This document shows, in pieces, positions 1 through 8,127 of a stretch of 64,000 nt of DNA; within the stretch, counting starts at the first letter, position 1; every line of letters begins with the position of its first letter. A program made the position numbers and the translations under genes. The stretch comes from Chryseolinea lacunae (GTDB lineage: Bacteria; Bacteroidota; Bacteroidia; Cytophagales; Cyclobacteriaceae). The notes beneath the pieces are model-generated. The model made no database searches and was not told the DNA's origin. It was given only the letters and a program-made list of their open reading frames with translations. The stretch lies in NCBI RefSeq assembly GCF_016735595.1, contig NZ_JAERRB010000003.1, positions 609,401 through 673,400 of the forward strand, in the 5' to 3' direction.

Positions 1-370
1 TTTTCAGCGCTGCACCAACTTCAATAATTTCATATTGCCATTTATCGTCAGCACTAGTCCATCGAAAGGCAATCTTTGGATTGGATGGAATCTCCAGGGT
101 TTCAAGAAAGGACTTATTGTCTAAGTAGTAGACGGCGCCGTTTTTCGCTATTCTGAAATAAGTTATATCGACGGTTCCATCAGAGTACTTTCTTGTATTT
201 TGAAGGTAATCGATTTTGTGATGAGTGAACTTTTGTTCATTTATAATATCTTCAAACGATCCATCGGGAGTTTTATAAACCCAAGAGCTCCCCGGGGCTA
301 AGGGATAGTATACGGGGGGGTCCTGAAGAGAGCAGAGGGTTGTTACAATTGCAGCAATTATAATTTTCAT
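1..370 (-). CDS. partial exported hypothetical protein
   Basis: The frame opens at ATG 370 and runs out of the window at its left edge, so only about 123 N-terminal residues are visible. Residues 1-12 are hydrophobic (MKIIIAAIVTTL) and are followed by Cys13, a loose lipobox, so the product may be a lipoprotein, although the signal is unusually short. The visible mature part is rich in Tyr, Asp and Lys and contains a YYPLAPGSSWVYK segment, a pattern seen in many uncharacterised Bacteroidota exported proteins. I do not recognise a family. Its codons are more AT-rich than most of the window. An exact TAnnTTTG element lies 72 bases upstream. Confidence 0.6.
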   Translation of the reverse strand, partial: MKIIIAAIVTTLCSLQDPPVYYPLAPGSSWVYKTPDGSFEDIINEQKFTHHKIDYLQNTRKYSDGTVDITYFRIAKNGAVYYLDNKSFLETLEIPSNPKIAFRWTSADDKWQYEIIEVGAALK

Positions 371-684
371 TTATTCTTTAACGGTGAGTGTTTAATGGTT
401 GCACCCATAAAGAATGTCCCTAGACACTCGTGACGGTACTGCAAATTTAAGAGACAGGAGCATTTATATAAAACTTTTGGCGTTGCGAAAATTATCGTAA
501 CCAGGGACCGTACTTCAATTCAGGCCAAGAAAATTAAAGCTTACAGTCCGTAATGACGTACCAAGATCGGAGTAACTGAATTATGATTCAAACCAAACTT
601 TTTCCCCACCCGCCTGTTTTCTAAATTGGACTCGCCTCGTCCATGACCCGGCGCATTTTATCTATTTAAAAACATATAAACCCC
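371..684. other. intergenic region without a recognisable gene
   Basis: About 314 bases separate the partial exported gene from the epimerase. The stretch is AT-rich and I see no coding frame, RNA gene or strong hairpin in it. It presumably holds the divergent promoters of the two flanking genes; only the minus-strand -7 element at 442-449 can be pointed to. Confidence 0.5.
442..449 (-). promoter_or_regulatory. candidate -7 promoter element for the partial gene
   Basis: Read on the minus strand this is TAAATTTG, an exact match to the Bacteroidota -7 consensus TAnnTTTG, 72 bases before the ATG at 370. No clear TTTG -33 box sits at the expected spacing, so the call rests on the -7 box alone. 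Confidence 0.35.
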
Positions 685-1608
685 GTGCAAAACATCCTCA
701 TCACCGGCGCCTCCGGAATGATCGGCCAACACCTCACCGCCACCTTGCTGGCCCGTGGCCACCGCGTGACGCACCTGGGGCGGTCAAAACCAGAAGGTGA
801 AAAAAGATCGGGTGTGCAGTCGTTCACCTGGAATATCGAAAAGCGCTACATCGAGCCAGGCGCCTTTCTCGGCGTGGACACAATCATTCACCTGGCGGGT
901 GCGGGCATTGCCGACAAGCCGTGGACAAAAGAACGAAAGCGCGAAATTCTGGAAAGCCGGACGCAGTCTACGCAACTGCTGCACGACGAGCTGAAACGTG
1001 GCGGTCATAAAGTGAAAACATTCCTTTCCGCGTCGGCCATTGGCTTCTACGGTTTCGAAGATGCCACCACCGTGTTTACAGAAGTCAGCCCCGCGGGCAC
1101 CGATTTTTTGGCGCAGGTAACGCAACGCTGGGAACGCGAAGTAGACACCCTATCGGCCCTTGGCTTGCGCGTCGTGAAAATCCGTATCGGCATTGTGTTG
1201 AGCACCGACGGCGGTGTGTTGAATGAACTGATGAAACCCATCAAATTTTATGTAGGGGCACCGTTGGGCTCAGGCGATCAATACACCAGTTGGATTCATA
1301 TCGACGACCTGTGTGGAATCTTTGCCTACGCGGCAGAGCACGATACCCTTCAGGGACCCTACAATGCTGTGGCTCCCAATCCTGTCACCAACAAAGTGCT
1401 GACAAAGGCCACTGCCAGAATGATGCACCGGCCCATCATCATTCCCAAAGTTCCTGCCTTTGCGCTCCGGCTGCTGCTGGGCGAAATGGCTGACCTGGTG
1501 CTCACTGGCAATAAAGTTTCGAACACAAAAATTCTGAACGAGGGCTTTGTGTTCTCCTACCAAACAGTGGAGGCTGCCTTGCAGAATTTGCTGGGAGAAA
1601 AGCAATAG
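685..1608 (+). CDS. TIGR01777 family NAD(P)-dependent epimerase/SDR protein (YfcH/SDR39U1-like)
   Basis: The 307-residue product matches the YfcH/SDR39U1 family in length and architecture. An N-terminal Rossmann motif ILITGASGMIG (residues 4-14) binds the dinucleotide, and IIHLAGAGIADKPW (about 66-79) and SASAIGFYG (about 115-123) are hallmark segments of the family. The C-terminal third carries the DUF1731-type region (KVPAFALRLLLGEMADLVL). The substrate is unknown for most members. The frame starts with GTG at 685, directly at the Rossmann strand, with no credible upstream alternative. It ends 5 bases before the convergent GH130 gene, with no hairpin between them. Confidence 0.9.
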   Translation: MQNILITGASGMIGQHLTATLLARGHRVTHLGRSKPEGEKRSGVQSFTWNIEKRYIEPGAFLGVDTIIHLAGAGIADKPWTKERKREILESRTQSTQLLHDELKRGGHKVKTFLSASAIGFYGFEDATTVFTEVSPAGTDFLAQVTQRWEREVDTLSALGLRVVKIRIGIVLSTDGGVLNELMKPIKFYVGAPLGSGDQYTSWIHIDDLCGIFAYAAEHDTLQGPYNAVAPNPVTNKVLTKATARMMHRPIIIPKVPAFALRLLLGEMADLVLTGNKVSNTKILNEGFVFSYQTVEAALQNLLGEKQ

Positions 1609-1613
1609 ATGTT

Positions 1614-2711
1614 TTATTGCTTCACGGCCACGGCAATCTTGGAATCGGCGGTGCCATAATAAAGAAACCAAGCGTCATGAAAATAGACGAGGCCTTCCAG
1701 GAAACACACCTGATTTACCTGGCCTGAGAGTTCATAGGGTTTGTCGGGGCGTATGAAATTCTTTTCCAGCCGGTCCACCACTTTCGTGGGATCGGTTTCG
1801 TCGAACAACACTTGTCCGCCGCAGTAGGCACCTTTTGCCAGCGTGGTGTCACCCTCGGTGTCTTTGTTCATGCCGTTGTAGAGGAGCACGATGCCGTCGG
1901 GTGTGAGCAACGCATACGGCCCGCTTTCCACGAGGCGACTATCGAAATAGCCGGGACGTGGTTTGAGAACCGACTTCAACTTTCCATTTTCTTCAACGGG
2001 TGTCCAATGCGTGAGGTCGGGCGATGTGGCGGCAAACAGATCGGTGTCGCCGAAGTACATCCAGTAGCTTCCGTTCACTTTGGTGGCAATAATTTTCGAA
2101 CCCTCGCGACGGGCTACAATGGCGCCCGATTTACTCCACGTGTTTTTGTATTTGCCTTGTAGCACGGTGCCTTGTTTGCTCCAGTGTTGCAGGTCGGAAG
2201 AAGTGGCCAGGAGTAGACGTGCCGTTGTGCCGTCGTAGGCCGTGTAGGTCATCACATACAAACCGGAGTCTGATTCTACCACGCGCGGATCTTCTACGCC
2301 GCCCTCCCACTCAAAAATCTTCAGGCTGTCGTTGTCGGGGTAGAGCACGGGTGCTTTTTGTTTTGTGAAGTGCAGGCCATCGTCGCTCTCGGCCAGGCCA
2401 ATGCGCGACGTGCCGGCATAGTGGCCCACGGTGTCTTCGGCCCGGAAGAGCAGATAGACTTTGCCGTTGCGCACCACAGCGGCAGGATTGAACACGTCTT
2501 TGTTTTCCCACTTCACCACGGTGTCGAGGACGGGGCACGTAAACAAATTTGCGCCGGGCAAGAGAACAGGATTCACACTATCTACCTTGTTGAAGGGAAG
2601 CAATGCCCACGCCGGTGTGGTGTTGTGTTCCGACTTTGTGCCACACGCCCACAGCAAGGTTGCGACAACCACCAGAAGAGAGCAGGGAAAGGTTCTTGTT
2701 TTTCGTTTCAT
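1614..2711 (-). CDS. GH130-family beta-mannoside phosphorylase/hydrolase-like lipoprotein
   Basis: The 365-residue protein has a signal ending in LLWACG, so Cys23 is a probable lipidation site and the enzyme likely sits on the cell envelope. The rest looks like a five-bladed beta-propeller of glycoside hydrolase family 130: FNPAAVVRNGKVYLLFRAED, GVEDPRVV, and a final WFLYYGTADSKIAVA blade. GH130 members phosphorolyse or hydrolyse beta-mannosides; the propeller and GVEDPR motif support family membership, but phosphorylase versus hydrolase cannot be decided by eye. No SusC/SusD pair or other glycan genes flank it, so it is not in a visible utilisation locus. It is divergent from the LOG gene across 32 bases that contain an inverted repeat. 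Confidence 0.8.
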   Translation of the reverse strand: MKRKTRTFPCSLLVVVATLLWACGTKSEHNTTPAWALLPFNKVDSVNPVLLPGANLFTCPVLDTVVKWENKDVFNPAAVVRNGKVYLLFRAEDTVGHYAGTSRIGLAESDDGLHFTKQKAPVLYPDNDSLKIFEWEGGVEDPRVVESDSGLYVMTYTAYDGTTARLLLATSSDLQHWSKQGTVLQGKYKNTWSKSGAIVARREGSKIIATKVNGSYWMYFGDTDLFAATSPDLTHWTPVEENGKLKSVLKPRPGYFDSRLVESGPYALLTPDGIVLLYNGMNKDTEGDTTLAKGAYCGGQVLFDETDPTKVVDRLEKNFIRPDKPYELSGQVNQVCFLEGLVYFHDAWFLYYGTADSKIAVAVKQ

Positions 2712-2712
2712 C

Positions 2713-2739
2713 CTTGTATATTCGTTTCACAGATACAAG
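2713..2739. repeat. inverted repeat in the GH130/LOG divergent gap
   Basis: CTTGTAT at 2713-2719 and ATACAAG at 2733-2739 are perfect reverse complements separated by 13 bases, and fill most of the 32-base gap between two divergent genes. This may be an operator, or the symmetry may reflect two facing promoters. With 7-base arms chance cannot be excluded. Confidence 0.35.
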
Positions 2740-2743
2740 TTAT

Positions 2744-3499
2744 ATGACCAAGACGAGAAAGAAAAAAGGGGAGATTGACCTGTCACCAGAAGCACTCGAA
2801 GAAGAACAACGCATCCGTCAGGCTTTTAAAGACAAAGACTGGGCGGAGATCAAAGGATCAAACAGCTGGATGATTTTTAAAGTGATGTCTGAGTTTGTGG
2901 AGGGCCTTGAAAAGCTTGCCAAGATCGGTCCGTGTGTCACCATTTTTGGATCGGCCCGCGTGAAGCCGAGCAATCCTTACTACAAAATGGCCGACGAAAT
3001 TGCCTATCAACTGGTGCAACACGGCTATGGTGTGATCACCGGTGGTGGACCCGGCATCATGGAGGCGGGTAACCGTGGAGCAAACCGCGCAAAGGGAAAG
3101 TCGGTAGGCCTGAACATCTATTTGCCACACGAGCAAAAGGGCAACATCTACATCGACCCCGACAAGCTCATCACGTTCGACTATTTTTTTGTGCGCAAGG
3201 TGATGTTCATGAAATATTCGCAGGGCTTCATTGTGATGCCCGGTGGCTTCGGCACACTCGACGAACTGACCGAAGCCCTCACGCTTATCCAAACCAAAAA
3301 GATCGGACGTTTTCCGATAGTGCTGGTGGGAAAAAGTTTTTGGAAGGGCTTGCTGGACTGGTGGAAAAAAGTGTTGGTGACCGACAAGATGATAAATGAA
3401 GAAGACCTCGACCTCTTCAACCTTGTTGACACACCCGAAGAAGCCGTGCGGGTGATCGATGAGTTCTATGCGAAATATTTGTTGTCGCCCAACTTCTAA
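2744..3499 (+). CDS. LOG family protein (Rossmann-fold nucleotide-binding, TIGR00730)
   Basis: LOG proteins cleave ribose 5-phosphate from nucleoside monophosphates, including cytokinin precursors. The 251-residue product has both signature motifs: GGGPGIMEA at about residues 100-108 and PGGFGTLDE at 166-174. A charged N-terminal extension of about 60 residues precedes the Rossmann fold, as in the longer bacterial branch of the family. ATG 2744 was chosen because it begins a plausible lysine-rich N terminus just after the divergent promoter gap; the frame is open further upstream, but that part lies inside the oppositely oriented GH130 gene. The physiological substrate in this organism is unknown. 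Confidence 0.88.
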   Translation: MTKTRKKKGEIDLSPEALEEEQRIRQAFKDKDWAEIKGSNSWMIFKVMSEFVEGLEKLAKIGPCVTIFGSARVKPSNPYYKMADEIAYQLVQHGYGVITGGGPGIMEAGNRGANRAKGKSVGLNIYLPHEQKGNIYIDPDKLITFDYFFVRKVMFMKYSQGFIVMPGGFGTLDELTEALTLIQTKKIGRFPIVLVGKSFWKGLLDWWKKVLVTDKMINEEDLDLFNLVDTPEEAVRVIDEFYAKYLLSPNF

Positions 3500-3688
3500 A
3501 TCGCGACACCAGATACGTATGCCATCACACGATCAAAACAAACATCACCATGAGATAGCCGGAAGAACCACCTGAGCGCTACACAATAAATGCCGTATTG
3601 TTATCCAGCCGGGCAGCCCGGACAACGCCGTTTTTTAAGGTTATGCATAAAATCAAAGTTGCCATGACTAAATGCCCTTGGAAAAACT

Positions 3689-4015
3689 ATGCCGTTACCA
3701 TTGTACGACACCGAAAAAATTACGCGCGCCCTGCACGAGGCTGCGCAACAAAAGAAAGTTTGCAGCGTCCGGCTTTTCAAGGAAACCGGCGCCCGCGTCA
3801 TTCATCCCTATGGCGTGTGCCGCACCAAGCACAACAAAATCGTGATCGTGTGCTGGCAGGAATACGGCTTCAGTGTGAAGAGCACCGGCCCGGGCTATCG
3901 CACGTTGCTGTTGCTGGAGTGTGTCACCGTGAAGACACTCGACCGACGCTTCTTTGCCCGCAACGATTTTTCGCCCGATGATCCGCTCTATGCCGAATGG
4001 ATTTTTCACATCTAA
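3689..4015 (+). CDS. small WYL-like domain protein
   Basis: The 108-residue protein is unnamed, but its layout resembles a stand-alone WYL-type SH3-like barrel: a helix ITRALHEAAQQKK, a strand CSVRLFKETGARVIHPYGV, then IVIVCWQEYGFSVK, GYRTLLLLECV and a final RFFARNDFSP turn. WYL domains act as ligand sensors in regulators and CRISPR-associated proteins; here no DNA-binding domain is attached. The assignment is inference from pattern only. The gene stands alone 189 bases after LOG and ends 7 bases before a strong bidirectional terminator hairpin. A competing frame on the same strand (3598-3981) lacks sensible composition. Confidence 0.6.
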   Translation: MPLPLYDTEKITRALHEAAQQKKVCSVRLFKETGARVIHPYGVCRTKHNKIVIVCWQEYGFSVKSTGPGYRTLLLLECVTVKTLDRRFFARNDFSPDDPLYAEWIFHI

Positions 4016-4021
4016 AATAAA

Positions 4022-4056
4022 AAACCCGTCCTCGAACAAAATCAGAGGACGGGTTT
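4022..4056. terminator. bidirectional rho-independent terminator
   Basis: A 12-bp perfect stem, AAACCCGTCCTC pairing with GAGGACGGGTTT, is followed by TTTTATTTT on the plus strand and by TTTTATTTTAG on the minus strand. It lies between the convergent WYL-like and YHS genes and can stop transcription from both. Confidence 0.85.
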
Positions 4057-4073
4057 TTATTTTGTTTATGGGC

Positions 4074-4511
4074 TTAGTCTTTTTCTTTTTTTACAGTGGG
4101 CCAGTTTGCATTGGCCTTCTGGATAAATCCCGGTTGGTCTTTTCGCCACAGCGCCATCACATCTTTGTTGTAGTTGAGGTAAAGTTTGTCGCCCACAATA
4201 GTCCACGCATCGGGCGAAGTTGTTGCTTTGTGACCATCGGCCACGCCATAGGCACAATAGCCACCAAACTGGGGTGCGAATGTTTCGGGACTTGCTTTAA
4301 AGGCTTCAAGATTTTGCGCCGACGCAAAATGCCAGGTGGCGTCTTTCCATTGATACGAAAATTCTGACTTGCCCTTCACGGGTTTGCCCACCTTGAAATA
4401 GGCCACCGGGTCGTAGCCCTGAATGGCTTCGCCTGATTTTGAAAAGACTTCCTGTGCAAACGAAGGGCTTATGGCCAACACCAGCAGCATGCTTATGAGT
4501 AGGGTTTTCAT
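4074..4511 (-). CDS. exported YHS domain protein
   Basis: The 145-residue product begins with a clear signal peptide (MKTLLISMLLVLAISPSFAQ) and continues with a YHS domain: GYDPVAYF, a WHFAS segment, FAPQFGGYCAYG and a final WTIVGDKLYLNYN. YHS domains are small modules found in metal-related enzymes and stand-alone periplasmic proteins. The central Cys and neighbouring aromatic residues are conserved in related Bacteroidota proteins. Function is unknown; a metal-binding or redox-accessory role is only suggested. It has its own terminator downstream and a separate promoter region shared divergently with the FGE-domain gene. Confidence 0.82.
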   Translation of the reverse strand: MKTLLISMLLVLAISPSFAQEVFSKSGEAIQGYDPVAYFKVGKPVKGKSEFSYQWKDATWHFASAQNLEAFKASPETFAPQFGGYCAYGVADGHKATTSPDAWTIVGDKLYLNYNKDVMALWRKDQPGFIQKANANWPTVKKEKD

Positions 4512-4682
4512 ACGGAGAATATTTTAGTTTCAAAGTCAAATAACGCATCGTAAGTTCATCTGCAATGTCTTCTACCCGACAAGCCGGGTAATTTCTTGGC
4601 TTCCAAAAAAAGTGTGCGTTCAATTGAACCTGGGTCGCGTTCGTGTGTACTGCTCTTTAGAAACCTAAATCCAATTCCAAGT

Positions 4683-6695
4683 ATGGTAAAGCTACGCATA
4701 ACCTTGTTGTTGATTCTATATTCCGGCGTGTTGCTGGCCGGGGCGCCCCAGCCGATCGCCGCGAAAACAAAAGTGATTAAACCCGCCGGCTGGTATGAAG
4801 CACAGGCTGTGCAGTGGCAGGAGGAAACCCAGAAGGAAAAACGCAACGCAGCGTCGTGGATGAACTACTACATCGCCAGCCGCTATGCACAACGCCCAGA
4901 CAGCCAGCTGGCCGACATTGTGGCAAACATGCGCGCAGCGGTGCCGGGCTCGTTCGAAATGTTGTGTGTGCAGGCCTGGCAGGAAGACGACCGCGCCAAA
5001 GCTTTGCCCATGTTGGAGCAGGCCTTTGCCTTGCAACCCAATAACCCCGCTACCTATGCTTCGCTGTTGCTGGAACATGAGTTTCTGGGTCACGACGAAA
5101 AGCGAAAAGATTTTAGCCAGAAGCTTTTTAACAGTGAACAGTTCTCGCAGGCACTCCTGCACTACAGCTATAACGTGTTGATGTCGGTCGAAAAAGATGC
5201 CGTGTTGTTCACCGAGGCCGACCACATCACACTCCCCATCCTGGTGTTGCAGGATGTGATGAAGATTCGCCCCGATGTGAAGGTGATGAGCCTCGACTTG
5301 TTACTCGAACCAAACTATCGCAGCCGTAAACTCAACGGTGCCGGGCTGCTGTGGGACGACGCACAGCTGGTGCCCCTTTCGCCGGCCGATCAAAAGAAAA
5401 CACTGTGTGCTTCACTGCCCATCCAAAACCAGAACCTTGCATTTTATTATACGCTCACGTTGAGTCCGGAAAACATTTCGGCCATCAAAAATCAGCTCTA
5501 TGTGGTGGGCCTCGCGTCGCAGCTCAGCACCACGCGGCTCGACAACATGACACGCCTGAAAGAAAACCTGGAGAATAATTTTTTGCTCGACTACCTCACC
5601 GTGAATTTTGATGGCGAAAGCGAATCGGCCACGGGCAAAGTGCTTCAAACCAACTACCTGGTGCCCATGCTGCTGCTGCACGAACACTATTTGAAAATGG
5701 GCGACAAACAGCGCGCCGCCTATTGGGAAAGCATGGTGGTGAAGCTGGCCTCCGAGAGCGGGAAAGAAACGCTGGTCAGCAATTTTCTCGCCGGCAAAAA
5801 AGCAGAAGCCCTTCCCTTCGTGCCCTTCGCCCTCAACACCAAAGACCTCGACGACCATTTCCGGTTGGTGAAAGAAAACGTGTATGCCTTCAACGCCGAG
5901 CTAACCAACGGCCGCTACAACGACTTCCTGGACTACCTGATGCAAACCAATCGCATGGACCTGTATGAGAAGTGCAAATACGACCTGTCGCGCTACGAAG
6001 AACCGGCGCTTTCATTCATGAAGAGCTATCATGTGCCCCGGGTGGTTTCGAAGAAACAGAAATTCTATTCCAACTATCCGGTCATCAACATTTCGTATGA
6101 GGCCGCGGTGGCGTATTGTGAATGGTTGACAGAACAGTACAATAATGTGGCTGGCCGGAAGTTTAAGAAAGTGAAGTTTAGACTACCTTCCGTGAACGAA
6201 TGGCAGATTGCCGCGGCGAGTCTGCGCAATGCGGAATCGTGGGTGCTGGAAGAAAACAAAGCGCAGGTGAAGGTCTTTGAACCGGGCCACGATGTGTCGC
6301 GCAAATATGAAATGAAAACCGTGTCGCTGGCCGACAAAGACATTCTGTATCCGTGGTTTCGCTACTATGGCATACGCAACACGGTGCTGAACTCGAGGGG
6401 TTGTTCGCTGGGCAATTTCAAATTTCCCGACACACTCAAACCCTGCCCAGGCACAAAGACCACCACAGCCGATGGCTTCTGGCTGATGGCCCCGGTGGAG
6501 TCGTATTTCCCCAACGACATCGGGTTGTTTGATGTGGTGGGCAACGTGGCCGAAATGACCAACGAGCGCGGCAAGGCATGTGGGGGAAGCTGGAATCATT
6601 CGCCCGAAGAATCGACGATCAAAAGCATTAATACCTATGATGGCCCAAGCGACGCCGTGGGCTTCAGAGTGTTCATGGATGTGATCGAGCCCTGA
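4683..6695 (+). CDS. exported TPR plus FGE-sulfatase (SUMF1) domain protein
   Basis: The 670-residue product starts with an export signal (MVKLRITLLLILYSGVLLAG), and that is why ATG 4683 was preferred to an earlier ATG at 4596. An N-terminal helical part includes a TPR-like stretch (MLEQAFALQPNNPATYASLL). Roughly the last 200 residues are a formylglycine-generating-enzyme-like lectin fold: ISYEAAVAYCEWL, FRLPSVNEWQIAAA, LFDVVGNVAEM, CGGSWNHS and a closing VGFRVFM. In Bacteroidota this fold often serves as a binding domain, as in GldK-type proteins, not as a sulfatase-maturation enzyme. Only 6 bases separate it from the sigma factor gene, so the three genes up to 7843 probably form one operon. 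Confidence 0.78.
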   Translation: MVKLRITLLLILYSGVLLAGAPQPIAAKTKVIKPAGWYEAQAVQWQEETQKEKRNAASWMNYYIASRYAQRPDSQLADIVANMRAAVPGSFEMLCVQAWQEDDRAKALPMLEQAFALQPNNPATYASLLLEHEFLGHDEKRKDFSQKLFNSEQFSQALLHYSYNVLMSVEKDAVLFTEADHITLPILVLQDVMKIRPDVKVMSLDLLLEPNYRSRKLNGAGLLWDDAQLVPLSPADQKKTLCASLPIQNQNLAFYYTLTLSPENISAIKNQLYVVGLASQLSTTRLDNMTRLKENLENNFLLDYLTVNFDGESESATGKVLQTNYLVPMLLLHEHYLKMGDKQRAAYWESMVVKLASESGKETLVSNFLAGKKAEALPFVPFALNTKDLDDHFRLVKENVYAFNAELTNGRYNDFLDYLMQTNRMDLYEKCKYDLSRYEEPALSFMKSYHVPRVVSKKQKFYSNYPVINISYEAAVAYCEWLTEQYNNVAGRKFKKVKFRLPSVNEWQIAAASLRNAESWVLEENKAQVKVFEPGHDVSRKYEMKTVSLADKDILYPWFRYYGIRNTVLNSRGCSLGNFKFPDTLKPCPGTKTTTADGFWLMAPVESYFPNDIGLFDVVGNVAEMTNERGKACGGSWNHSPEESTIKSINTYDGPSDAVGFRVFMDVIEP

Positions 6696-6701
6696 GCCGA
6701 T

Positions 6702-7274
6702 ATGTTCTTTACGCGCATAGAAAAAAAATCTGACGAAGAACTGATGCACCGTGTGCAGCAAGGCGACGCGCGCGCGTTGACAGCGCTCTATGAACGCTAC
6801 AGCGCGCGATTGCTTCGCTACTTCCACCGCATGCTGTGGAAAGACCGCGCCAAAGCCCAGGACTTTCTGCATGATTTGTTCGTGAAGGTGATCGAGAACG
6901 CGGAACGATTCAGACCCGAGAAAAAATTTTCGACCTGGCTCTATTCCATCGCCCACAACATGTGCAAGAACGAATACCGCAAGCAGGCTTTCCGAAATGC
7001 CGCGGTTTTTGTGGCCGACCAAAGCGTTGAAAACCTGGCACACGCCAGGCTTGCCCAACAACAATTCAAGGTCGCCTTAGAGCATGCGCTTGACCGGCTG
7101 GACGATGACGATAAAAATCTGTTCACGCTGCGCTACGACGTGGAGATGAGTCTTGAAGAAATTGCCACCGTGCTGGAGTGCCCCGAAGGAACGGTGAAAT
7201 CCAGATTGTTTCACCTCAAAAAGAAATTGGCTGCGCGCCTTGGCGCCTTTCATCCCGAAAACATATCAACATGA
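6702..7274 (+). CDS. ECF-type RNA polymerase sigma-70 factor
   Basis: The 190-residue protein has the two-domain ECF layout. Region 2 covers about residues 12-95 (DEELMHRVQQGDARALTALYE, DFLHDLFVKV, FSTWLYSIAHN) and region 4 about 130-182 with the helix-turn-helix SLEEIATVLECPEGTVKSRLF. It would direct core RNA polymerase to an alternative promoter set. Its stop codon overlaps the start of the next gene as ATGA (7271-7274), which fits a sigma factor translated with its inhibitor. Being downstream of the FGE-domain gene, it may respond to the state of that exported protein; this is inference. Confidence 0.92.
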   Translation: MFFTRIEKKSDEELMHRVQQGDARALTALYERYSARLLRYFHRMLWKDRAKAQDFLHDLFVKVIENAERFRPEKKFSTWLYSIAHNMCKNEYRKQAFRNAAVFVADQSVENLAHARLAQQQFKVALEHALDRLDDDDKNLFTLRYDVEMSLEEIATVLECPEGTVKSRLFHLKKKLAARLGAFHPENIST

Positions 7275-7843
7275 ATGCATCAGAAAACGAACAGCGCCTC
7301 GAGCAACTCCTCGGGGAGAAATCATTCGACGCGCTAACGCCGGAAGAAAAAGATTTCGTGCTAAAAGAATTTGGATCGGAAGAGCAATACACGCTTGCGA
7401 GAAAGATTGGTCGGGCTTTGGTAAACCAGAAGACCGGTCTTTCTCCCGATCCATGGGTGCTCACGGCGCTGCAACAACACCTGAAAGAAAAACACAGACC
7501 TTCGTTTTGGCACAGCGTGGTTCATGCGCAAGTGCCGGCCTATGCCATGGCGCTGGTGTGTGTGCTGGCTGTGGCCGGTGTATGGATATTGTCAAGTGGA
7601 AATAACCCGGCACCGCCTTCGATCGTGACTACGCGTGTGGTGCACGACACGGTGTTTGTTGCTTCGCTTCCCGACACGGTGATTCGCAATCGCGTTGTGT
7701 ATCGCGATGTGGCCATGCCGTTGCAAAAGTTGAACTATGCCGCCGCAAAAACCGAAACGGTTGGCAACCCACCGGTGGCGCAAGGTGTGACCATGAAAGA
7801 CAAGGAAGAGTTGGACAAACTGCTGGTGTCGGGATCGGACTAG
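7271..7843 (+). CDS. single-pass membrane protein, probable anti-sigma factor
   Basis: The 190-residue product has a soluble acidic N-terminal half (residues 1-85), one membrane helix at about 89-107 (YAMALVCVLAVAGVWIL) and a periplasmic tail, the topology of anti-sigma factors. The zinc-type HxxxCxxC anti-sigma motif is absent, so this would be a non-canonical type. The main support is context: its ATG overlaps the sigma factor stop by four bases. The N-terminal region resembles the start of other Bacteroidota proteins that follow ECF genes (ENEQRLEQLLGEKSFDALTPEE). An earlier in-frame ATG at 7178 lies inside the sigma gene and was rejected. Confidence 0.7.
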   Translation: MNASENEQRLEQLLGEKSFDALTPEEKDFVLKEFGSEEQYTLARKIGRALVNQKTGLSPDPWVLTALQQHLKEKHRPSFWHSVVHAQVPAYAMALVCVLAVAGVWILSSGNNPAPPSIVTTRVVHDTVFVASLPDTVIRNRVVYRDVAMPLQKLNYAAAKTETVGNPPVAQGVTMKDKEELDKLLVSGSD

Positions 7844-7872
7844 GCTGCGTGTTTGATACTGAGATGTTGTTT

Positions 7873-8127
7873 TTAGAATTCTCCTTTTGGCAACTGGATC
7901 TGATCCGAATAGAATTTCATGCGCGAGTGCATGCGATCGAGGGGTATGATTTTTTCGATCAATGAAAATTTGTGATTGATAAAAACTTCGAGATAAAAAT
8001 TGCCGAGCAAATATAAATTCACTTTGTAGCCGTAGTAACGGATGCCCATCACAAACGTGCCTTCTTCATAGAGCATGCTAATCTTCTCTTCCAGGGTCAG
8101 TTCATCAAATTCTGTCCATGCAATCAT
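7873..8127 (-). CDS. small hypothetical protein
   Basis: An 84-residue soluble protein with no signal peptide and no recognised domain. The composition is natural for a protein (alternating charged and aromatic residues; GIRYYGYKVNLYLLGNFYLEVFIN suggests a short beta-meander) and the frame is clean, so I accept it as a gene. It is convergent with the anti-sigma-like gene and separated from it by 29 bases. The length and sequence type resemble short conserved proteins of Cytophagales, but no function can be given. Confidence 0.55.
   Translation of the reverse strand: MIAWTEFDELTLEEKISMLYEEGTFVMGIRYYGYKVNLYLLGNFYLEVFINHKFSLIEKIIPLDRMHSRMKFYSDQIQLPKGEF

Noticed and set aside
3598-3981. 127-codon frame overlapping the WYL-like gene
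   Set aside because: Arg/His-rich composition typical of a shadow frame; the overlapping 3689-4015 frame has regular secondary-structure pattern and ends at the terminator.
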